This document shows positions 4,625 through 10,477 of a stretch of DNA of 10,477 nucleotides, piece by piece. Numbering within the stretch: the stretch's first letter is position 1; each line of letters starts with the position of its first letter. The translations under genes and the position numbers were made by a program. The notes beneath the pieces were generated by a model. That model saw only the letters and a list, made by a program, of their open reading frames with translations. It had not been told where the DNA came from and did not search any database. The stretch is from positions 7,655,161-7,665,637 of the forward strand of contig CP070627.1 in the NCBI GenBank assembly GCA_020355945.1, in the 5' to 3' direction. The DNA is from Candidatus Aminicenantota bacterium (lineage in GTDB: Bacteria > Acidobacteriota > Aminicenantia > UBA2199).

Positions 4625-7317
4625 AAATAAAAGCGCTTTCTATAGTAATATTCATCCTAGGTGGAATGATAACTCTATCCTTATCCCTTCAGGCAAATGC
4701 CGATAATGCAGTGATTAAAGATATTGAATATTTAACCGGAGATGACTTCGTTCAACTATATTTTAAAATCGATCGCATGATTCCCATTCCTGATGTTTTT
4801 TACCCGGAGAAAGATAACAATACGCGGATAGTGATGAGGATGAACAATGTGTCTTTTACATCCCAAAAGAACCTGCTTAAATTTGACTCATCGGTTATCG
4901 ATTTCATAAGAGTAATCCACAATGCCGCCAACACTGACGTGGATATTGAGATTCGGTTGAAGGAGCAAGTCAACTACCGGGTATTTACCAATCAGAAGGG
5001 TCTCTATATTGAATTTCCCAAAGTAAAACGGCTCTCCGGCTCTACTCCTTCACCACCCTCTCTTAAATCCTCACCCCCAACATCTACCTCCGCTGTCTCA
5101 CCTGCTTCGATCCCGGGTGACACCGATGCCGGCAAGGATATGAAAATAGATACCAACACAGATAAAAGAACAAATACAGGAGCAAATGCCAACAAAAATC
5201 AAAACCATGAGAAAAAGAGTAGAATCAAAGACATTATTATCAGCGAAAAAGACCCCAATCGCATCAAATTCCGGATCATCATGCAGGGGTCACCAGCCCC
5301 TGATTTAAATGTCATTCCTATTACTGAAGAACCGGTACGATTAGCCATTGATTTTAAAAATACCCGCTGCAACAAACGAATTAAAAAAACAGTGAACCTT
5401 TTAAATGTAAAACAGGTTCGGGGGGGGTATAACACGCCGGTGGTTTATAGGGTTGTTTTTGACCTGGAATATTTAAAAAAATATAAAATATCCCCCATAA
5501 TGAATGGAAAGGTAGTGGAGGTAGAATTTTTTAATGAAGGGAATCATGACAGCCCCGGGTCCGGGGTGGTGGTATCTAAAAACAGCACCGCTGCAGACCC
5601 GTCAATAGCCTCCACTGCGCCGTCCGCCGCCCCTATCGACATCGAAGTTAAGGAAGAGGGACTGGTATTGAGTAACACCCCGGAAAACCCTGAAAACATA
5701 AATGTAGATGTTAAAGGCGGGAATAATGGTGATACCAATACCAACAGCGAAGCAGGGAATGATAACGGGGGCCCCGGGGAAACAGGTAATGGGAATCAGT
5801 CCCAGGTGGTACTCAGCAATACTAACAATGATACCAATAACATCAATGGAGTGACTATCACTCAAGGAGAAGGAGCCCTTCCCACCATTACCAATGTCAC
5901 CAATACCAAAGAAGATTTTTTCGGAGATGAGAAATCCAGGATAATGGAGGAAGAGGTCTCCGGTAAACAGGCTGTAAAAGAGCACCCCACAAAGCGTACC
6001 ATCAAATCCGGTACCGACACATCCTATATCACCTTTGAAAGTAAAACCATTGATGACGGTGAAAGGAAATATAGAGGGGAACCCATGGGGTTCAATTTTC
6101 ACAATGCCGATTTAAAAGATGTAATCAGCATGATTGCCAAAATTTCCGGGTTAAATATTGTGCTGGATCCGGGGGTCAGTGGTAAGGTGACATCCCAATT
6201 AACTCAAGTCCCCTGGGACCAGGCCCTTGATTTATTCTTGAAGATCAATGGGCTGGATATGGTACAGGAAGGAAATATTATTCGAATCGGCCGGGTGGAA
6301 GCATTGGCAGCAGAAGCCCAAAAGCGGTTGGCATTAAAGAGCGCCCAGCAGTTGGAAGGAGAACTAACGGTATATACCAGGACCTTGAGCTTTGCCAAAG
6401 CCAGAGACGTGACCACTATATTAAAAAGACAACTCAGCAAACGAGGTGAAATATTGGAAGACGCCCGCAGTAACACATTGATTATTTCGGAAGTGCCCAG
6501 CAGGATCGAAATCCTGGACAAATTGATTGACACGTTGGATACCCCTAATCCCCAGGTGTCCATTGAGGCACGGATCGTTGAAACCAATGCCAATTATATT
6601 GAAAGTTTTGGTATCCAGTGGGGTTATAATTTTATAGCGGATGCCACTCACGGGAATCAGACCACCCTGAAATTTCCCCATGACATTGGGGTCTATGGAA
6701 ACCAGTTCACATCCCAGGCATCTCCATTAGAAGGCCCCCTGGGAGGCTATGCGGTCAATTTCCCTGCCAGCGGTGCCCAGGCCGGTACTTTATTTACCAT
6801 GGGGAATGTGCTCAATACCTTCCGGTTGGACGTGGCACTTTCTGCCATGCAAAGTAAAGGTGAGGGGAAAATTATATCTGCTCCCAAAACGACTACACAA
6901 AACAATATGGAAGCCTCCATCATGCAGGGGAAACAAATCCCCATCCAGACCATCCAGAACAATACCGTGACGGTTCAATACCGACCCGCGGCATTGGAGC
7001 TGAAAGTGACCCCCCAAATTACCGCAGAAGGAACCATTATCTGCAAACTTGAAATCAACAATAACGCCGCTGATTTTGCCAACCTGGTGAATTTTATTCC
7101 TCCCATTATCACCCAATCCATAAAAACCACGGTAATGGTACCGGACGGAGGCACCATTGTCATTGGGGGGATGTACCGGGTGGAGAAAAGTACCTCCAAA
7201 GAAGGAGTGCCCTTTTTCAGTAAAATTCCAATACTGGGAACTTTATTTAGAAGTAAGACCAATCGCAGCGAACAAAAAGAACTCCTGGTTTTTATAACTC
7301 CAAGAATTATTAAATAG
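4621..7317 (+). CDS. pilQ: Type IV pilus secretin PilQ with two AMIN domains
   Basis: PilQ forms the outer-membrane secretin ring through which the pilus fibre passes. The 898 residues are long for the family. The order is: signal peptide (1-27, cleavage after ANA); AMIN domain 1 (about 31-135), expected to bind peptidoglycan; a Ser/Thr/Asn linker (136-199); AMIN domain 2 (about 200-304); and a very long Asn/Thr/Gly/Glu-rich linker (about 305-485). Then come the secretin N0/STN domain (about 488-556, with GFNFHNADLKDVISMIAKIS and VPWDQALDLFLK), an N1 domain (RTLSFAKARDVTTILKRQL and following) and the secretin barrel (about 644-898). The barrel ends with VIGGMYRVEKS..EGVPFFSKIPILGTLFRS and LLVFITPRII, the secretin signature. 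The start overlaps the pilP stop. The stop codon TAG is part of the AGGAG for the next gene. The length excess comes from the linkers. Confidence 0.97.
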   Translation: MKIKALSIVIFILGGMITLSLSLQANADNAVIKDIEYLTGDDFVQLYFKIDRMIPIPDVFYPEKDNNTRIVMRMNNVSFTSQKNLLKFDSSVIDFIRVIHNAANTDVDIEIRLKEQVNYRVFTNQKGLYIEFPKVKRLSGSTPSPPSLKSSPPTSTSAVSPASIPGDTDAGKDMKIDTNTDKRTNTGANANKNQNHEKKSRIKDIIISEKDPNRIKFRIIMQGSPAPDLNVIPITEEPVRLAIDFKNTRCNKRIKKTVNLLNVKQVRGGYNTPVVYRVVFDLEYLKKYKISPIMNGKVVEVEFFNEGNHDSPGSGVVVSKNSTAADPSIASTAPSAAPIDIEVKEEGLVLSNTPENPENINVDVKGGNNGDTNTNSEAGNDNGGPGETGNGNQSQVVLSNTNNDTNNINGVTITQGEGALPTITNVTNTKEDFFGDEKSRIMEEEVSGKQAVKEHPTKRTIKSGTDTSYITFESKTIDDGERKYRGEPMGFNFHNADLKDVISMIAKISGLNIVLDPGVSGKVTSQLTQVPWDQALDLFLKINGLDMVQEGNIIRIGRVEALAAEAQKRLALKSAQQLEGELTVYTRTLSFAKARDVTTILKRQLSKRGEILEDARSNTLIISEVPSRIEILDKLIDTLDTPNPQVSIEARIVETNANYIESFGIQWGYNFIADATHGNQTTLKFPHDIGVYGNQFTSQASPLEGPLGGYAVNFPASGAQAGTLFTMGNVLNTFRLDVALSAMQSKGEGKIISAPKTTTQNNMEASIMQGKQIPIQTIQNNTVTVQYRPAALELKVTPQITAEGTIICKLEINNNAADFANLVNFIPPIITQSIKTTVMVPDGGTIVIGGMYRVEKSTSKEGVPFFSKIPILGTLFRSKTNRSEQKELLVFITPRIIK

Positions 7318-7327
7318 GAGAATAAAG

Positions 7328-7924
7328 ATGAAAATTAAATGGGTATTAATAATCGTCTCACTTATGGTGATATTAATCTATATCCCCGGGTGCAACCAGA
7401 TTGAGAATCTCACCGAGTCCAGTTCAAAATTGATTGTTATAACTATCCTCGGGGAAGACCTGGAGGGGAATACCGACTCTGCAATAATTTTTTCAGATGT
7501 GATTACCAGCTCCGGGGGCATTTTTAATGATACGGGCACCTCCACATTAACTTCGGTGCTCCAGGACCAGGCGCAAGATGTCGGCTCCTTTTACCAGGAT
7601 ATTATCGTGGATCAAATTGATGTGGAATATTCCCGGTCGGATATGCCGGATGCCGTGCCGGGTGTGGATATTCCCTTTAGTTTCTCGCAGCAGGTGCACG
7701 CCAGGGTGGCGGTCGGTGAAATCGTTGAGCTGCCGTTTGTGCTGGTCCAGCATACTGCCAAATCGGAATCACCCCTGGTGGAGCTGGTCAATCTTGGTCA
7801 GGAAATCGTATTGAAACTGGAAGCCAAATGCACCTTCTATGGAAAGGATGTGGCGGGTAACCGAGTGAAAGAGGTTGTTGGAACCGTCTCTGTTTGGTGT
7901 GCCAACTTTGCCGATGAAGATTAA
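7328..7924 (+). CDS. Predicted lipoprotein directly downstream of pilQ
   Basis: A 198-residue protein with a type II signal peptide: KIKW, a hydrophobic core, and lipobox IPGC with Cys22 as the lipidated residue. No Asp follows the Cys, so outer-membrane sorting is plausible by the Gram-negative +2 rule. The mature part reads as an all-beta domain (strands such as KLIVITILGED, ELPFVLVQH, VLKLEAKCTFYGKD) and ends in an acidic FADED. I recall similar small lipoproteins after pilQ in Acidobacteriota-type genomes, but I cannot name a domain. AGGAG (7316-7320), overlapping the pilQ stop, lies 7 nt before the ATG; the gap to pilQ is only 10 nt. This implies co-transcription and possibly coupling, making it a candidate pilus or secretin accessory (pilotin-like or surface role, inferred only). 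Confidence 0.85.
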   Translation: MKIKWVLIIVSLMVILIYIPGCNQIENLTESSSKLIVITILGEDLEGNTDSAIIFSDVITSSGGIFNDTGTSTLTSVLQDQAQDVGSFYQDIIVDQIDVEYSRSDMPDAVPGVDIPFSFSQQVHARVAVGEIVELPFVLVQHTAKSESPLVELVNLGQEIVLKLEAKCTFYGKDVAGNRVKEVVGTVSVWCANFADED

Positions 7925-7954
7925 CTGCTAAAAATGGTAATCGGAGGTTTTAGA

Positions 7955-9604
7955 ATGAAAAAGAACGCTTTATTATTTATTATATTAATGATGTGTATTA
8001 CCGGCATGTTAACTCTCACCACCACCTCCTGTAAACGGAGTAAGGTTGACGAGCCGGGAATGATTCCCAATGCCGGGTTTCGCATCTCGCTGTCCGGGAC
8101 GGCTAATCCCTCAACGCTTTATGTCCCGGAAACAGAGCCGCCAGTATCCTCCCTGATCACAGTCCGGGCATTACATAATGATGGCAGTCCGGCAGTAGGT
8201 TTTGATGTTATTTTCCAGGAAGGATTATTTGGTTTTTTTGATAATTACAAAAACAGTATCGTCAAAACCACTGACACCAGCGGTATTGTACGGGCCAACT
8301 TTTTCATCCCCCCGGGCGCCAATATAAAGGCCTCGGTAATGACCAATATTATTGTCACATTGGTGGATGACGGGCGATTGGATAGTACGTTGGCACGGGT
8401 GGAAGATGTGATCCCGATTCAACTGGTTCCCTACGTGACACAAGGTATTATCATTCATGGACATGTTTTAACACCTGCCGGCTCGGGCGTGGAAGGGGTT
8501 ACGATTATATTGGACGGAGATGATTTCAATGCTGATGGGGTAACCGTTACCCGTCCCAGCGGCAGTTATGAATTTTACGTCGCTGCCGGATGGTACGGCA
8601 CTATCTACCCCAGTGCCCCAGGTTACACCTTTGTCCCGTCTTCCTATGTCTTTGACGTAACCACTCCTATTATAGTCGATATCATGAACCTGGACTTTGT
8701 CGCCATATTTGAAGGCGGCAATACGCTGGTGGCAGATGTTACCCAATGGGAAGTGCCCACAGAAGGCGGCACCCAGGTAGTTAACGTATATAATGGCACC
8801 GGAGACTCTCCCATTGGCTATATTGTTGTCCCTGATTCTCCCTGGATCCATGTGTCCCCCAATACCGGGACAACCCCGGATAGTTTCACCATCACGGTTG
8901 ATGAAAATACCACAGGTCATAATAGAAGCGGTACCATAACGATTTCCGCTACCGATACCCAGGCCTCCAGCGTTATCATTAATATCAACCAGTTAGGCGC
9001 AGAAGTACCCAGCGACGCCCGGTTGGCTGTGGATAAAGAAACCGTTAATGTACCATATGAAACCACCACTGTTGCCATTAATGTATACAATAGTACCACC
9101 GACGATTCCATTAGTTACATCATTACCATCACCTCGGAGAATGATTGGATTACGGTCTCCTCACTCAGCGGCACCACCCCTAACAGCTTTACCATCACTG
9201 TCGCCAACAATTTCGGTCCAGCCAGGACCGGACAGGTCATACTAACCCCAACCACCACCGGCGTATCCAATACGGTGACCATTACCGTAAATCAAGAAGC
9301 TGGTCCCTCTCTAGCCCTGGATTTCGAAACCAAGAATGTTGCCATACCACGTGAAACCTTTATCGTTACGGTTACCAATCCCACCACCAGCGAAGCCGTA
9401 CCTTTCCTTGTCACAGCTAATGCAACCTGGATCTCTTTTACTCCCGCCAGCAGTTCAACTCCCGAAGAAATTAAAATTACAGTAGCTTCCAATGGAACCG
9501 GGCTGCTTCGAACCGGTGTTGTAACCTTTACCGGGGCAATACCGAATGTTCCTGCCAGTGACCAGCCAACTGTCACTCTCACCATCACACAGCAAGGGTC
9601 CTGA
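7955..9604 (+). CDS. Lipoprotein with Ig-like, carboxypeptidase-regulatory-like and three BACON domains
   Basis: The start is ATG 7955, since GGAGG (7943-7947) lies 7 nt before it; an in-frame ATG at 7934 precedes that site and has none of its own. The 549 residues begin with a lipoprotein-type signal (hydrophobic 5-22, then TTSC with Cys26; the lipobox is imperfect, Thr at -3). Next comes a Big-1-like Ig domain (about 41-155) and a carboxypeptidase-regulatory-like beta-sandwich (about 164-255; HGHVLTPAGSGVEGVTI, GSYEFYVAAGWYGTIYPS, GYTFVPSSY). Three BACON-type repeats follow at about 258-348, 357-448 and 453-549. Each has W(I)..(S/T)P..(G/S)(T)..P..(F/I).(I)TV and ends in TITQQ/NQ. BACON domains are linked to carbohydrate or mucin binding, or act as spacers. 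The protein is probably a surface-exposed adhesive rod anchored in the outer membrane. A gap of 30 nt follows the previous gene. Confidence 0.82.
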   Translation: MKKNALLFIILMMCITGMLTLTTTSCKRSKVDEPGMIPNAGFRISLSGTANPSTLYVPETEPPVSSLITVRALHNDGSPAVGFDVIFQEGLFGFFDNYKNSIVKTTDTSGIVRANFFIPPGANIKASVMTNIIVTLVDDGRLDSTLARVEDVIPIQLVPYVTQGIIIHGHVLTPAGSGVEGVTIILDGDDFNADGVTVTRPSGSYEFYVAAGWYGTIYPSAPGYTFVPSSYVFDVTTPIIVDIMNLDFVAIFEGGNTLVADVTQWEVPTEGGTQVVNVYNGTGDSPIGYIVVPDSPWIHVSPNTGTTPDSFTITVDENTTGHNRSGTITISATDTQASSVIININQLGAEVPSDARLAVDKETVNVPYETTTVAINVYNSTTDDSISYIITITSENDWITVSSLSGTTPNSFTITVANNFGPARTGQVILTPTTTGVSNTVTITVNQEAGPSLALDFETKNVAIPRETFIVTVTNPTTSEAVPFLVTANATWISFTPASSSTPEEIKITVASNGTGLLRTGVVTFTGAIPNVPASDQPTVTLTITQQGS

Positions 9605-9716
9605 AGCATAAAAAGCATGAGGAAGCAGGCGGAAACAAGATATAAACACAGACCGCCAGGACCGCCCACAGACAAAGAGGCAAGACCTGTAGAAATGAAG
9701 ACCTGGAAAAGATAAA

Positions 9717-10477
9717 ATGGCGGAAATGAAGAGTGAAAAAGAACAGTTAAGAACGTTGGAGATTCTCTTCCTCCAGAAGAGATTCTCCGACGCTCTTGAA
9801 ATTGCCAACAAAGCCGCTCATGATTATCCAAACTCTTTCCAGATTAAATTAATGTATTCTCGAATTTTAGGACAAACAAATAAATTTAGAGATGCAGAGG
9901 ATATATTAGCGGAACTCATGCTGACATATCCCGATAATATTAATTTGCTTTTGGAAATTGGCAACCTGGCAAAGAAGCGGAATAGGTTCGATGAAGCGGT
10001 GGACAATTACAGTAAAATTTTGTTCCTGGACCCCTTTAATGCAGAAGCGAAAAACGCCATTGAAGAAATAAATGCCCTTAAGGAAGATCAACTTCAACTG
10101 GGGGCGGAAGAGGAAAAAATCGATTTTATTTCCTATGAAGACGAGGATCTGCAGCCTGCAGCGCCCCCTGTATTTAATCCCAAGGAACTGGATGATATAA
10201 TGAGTGAAGAACCGCCGCCGCCACCACCGCCGCCAATCCCGGAAACGGAAGAAACGGAAGAAAAAAAGCAGCAAATAAAAGCACCGGTAGAAGAAGAAAT
10301 CTCCAAACCCGAGGTGGCAGAGGAGCCGGAACCACCGCTTCCACCGCCTCCACCGCCAATCCCGGAAACGGAAGAAACGGAAGAAAAAAAGCAGCAACTA
10401 GAAGCACCGGTAGAAGAAGAAATCTCCAAACCCGAGGTGGCAGAGGAGCCGGAACCACCGCTTCCACCGCCTCCACC
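9717..10477 (+). CDS. TPR protein with acidic/proline-rich tandem repeats, C-terminus outside window
   Basis: The frame is open from ATG 9717 to the window end (253 complete codons) and continues to the right. A stop at 9696-9698 bounds it upstream. The ribosome site is weak (GGAAAAG ahead of the ATG); a second ATG at 9726 is an alternative. Residues about 7-108 form three TPR-like helical pairs (FLQKRFSDALEIANKAAHDY, then KFRDAEDILAELMLTYPDN, then RFDEAVDNYSKILFLDPFN). TPRs bind protein partners. Then follow an acidic stretch (about 122-165), an eight-proline run (166-173) and a 41-residue repeat, present once in full and once cut by the window. No signal peptide is seen, so a cytoplasmic location is likely. 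The gene follows the BACON lipoprotein by 112 nt, with no terminator visible, and could belong to the same transcript. Its role is unknown; a scaffold for the pilus machinery is only inference. Confidence 0.8.
   Translation, partial: MAEMKSEKEQLRTLEILFLQKRFSDALEIANKAAHDYPNSFQIKLMYSRILGQTNKFRDAEDILAELMLTYPDNINLLLEIGNLAKKRNRFDEAVDNYSKILFLDPFNAEAKNAIEEINALKEDQLQLGAEEEKIDFISYEDEDLQPAAPPVFNPKELDDIMSEEPPPPPPPPIPETEETEEKKQQIKAPVEEEISKPEVAEEPEPPLPPPPPPIPETEETEEKKQQLEAPVEEEISKPEVAEEPEPPLPPPP
10236..10477 (+). repeat. 123-bp in-frame tandem repeat (41 residues per unit)
   Basis: Unit 1 spans 10236-10358, and unit 2 spans 10359-10477, cut 4 bp short by the window end. By eye, the two differ only at two bases inside the CAGCAA..AGCACC segment, changing Ile-Lys to Leu-Glu. 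Each unit encodes IPETEETEEKKQQ, then APVEEEISKPEVAEE, then PEPPL with six prolines. A degenerate proline run precedes unit 1 (10212-10235). The high identity points to recent duplication or ongoing copy-number change. Confidence 0.93.

Noticed and set aside
7934..7954. Upstream in-frame ATG of the BACON lipoprotein gene
   Set aside because: The GGAGG at 7943-7947 is downstream of this ATG and ideally placed for the ATG at 7955, which also gives a normal MKKN signal peptide start.
9292..9831. 179-codon minus-strand frame across the end of the BACON gene and the start of the TPR gene
   Set aside because: It is antisense to two convincing + strand genes, and its sequence looks like a frame shadow without domains.
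10133..10477. Gly/Ser-rich and Phe/Arg-rich minus-strand frames at the right end
   Set aside because: They are the complement of the proline/glutamate repeat. Such repetitive DNA stays open in several frames by composition alone.
10236..10477. CRISPR array
   Set aside because: The units are contiguous, in frame, 123 bp long and have no unique spacers; they are a protein-coding tandem repeat.

Overview
The window carries a type IV pilus (T4P) assembly operon, pilM-pilN-pilO-pilP-pilQ, on the + strand (about 1.77-7.32 kb). Upstream and on the opposite strand are a DUF3014 membrane protein and the start of a secreted PLL-like beta-propeller (lectin-type) protein. Downstream are two predicted lipoproteins, one with three BACON-type domains, and a TPR protein with an acidic, proline-rich tandem repeat that runs off the window. 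The host must be a diderm bacterium: it has a PilQ secretin, signal peptides and lipoboxes, and Shine-Dalgarno sites of AGGAG/GGAGG type. DUF3014, a pilMNOPQ cluster followed by small lipoproteins, and BACON/Ig-like proteins would suit an Acidobacteriota/Aminicenantes-like or deltaproteobacterial-type lineage. That taxonomic guess is weak, since no marker gene is present.

Layout. 1-243 (-): N-terminus of a secreted PLL-like propeller. 335-1150 (-): DUF3014 protein with a sigma70-type promoter. 1151-1484: divergent intergenic region, rich in inverted repeats. It holds a TGACA/TGTCA palindrome over the DUF3014 -35 box, a REP-like hairpin, two mutually exclusive hairpins, and a textbook sigma54 -24/-12 element just ahead of the + strand operon. 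1485-1715: unrecognised basic 76-residue ORF. 1766-7317: pilMNOPQ with overlapping or abutting genes. 7328-7924 and 7955-9604: two lipoprotein genes. 9717-end: TPR/proline-repeat protein.

How the genes work together. PilM (cytoplasmic, actin-like) binds the N-terminal tail of PilN. PilN and PilO are bitopic inner-membrane proteins with periplasmic domains. PilP links PilNO to the PilQ secretin, through which the pilus leaves the cell. The lipoproteins follow with gaps of 10 and 30 nt and are probably co-transcribed, so they are candidate envelope or surface accessories of this pilus. The pilus motors (PilB/PilT), PilC and pilins are not in the window.

The most interesting parts are the likely sigma54-driven regulation of the pil operon with its inverted repeats, the unknown ORF at its head, and the non-canonical proteins at its tail.
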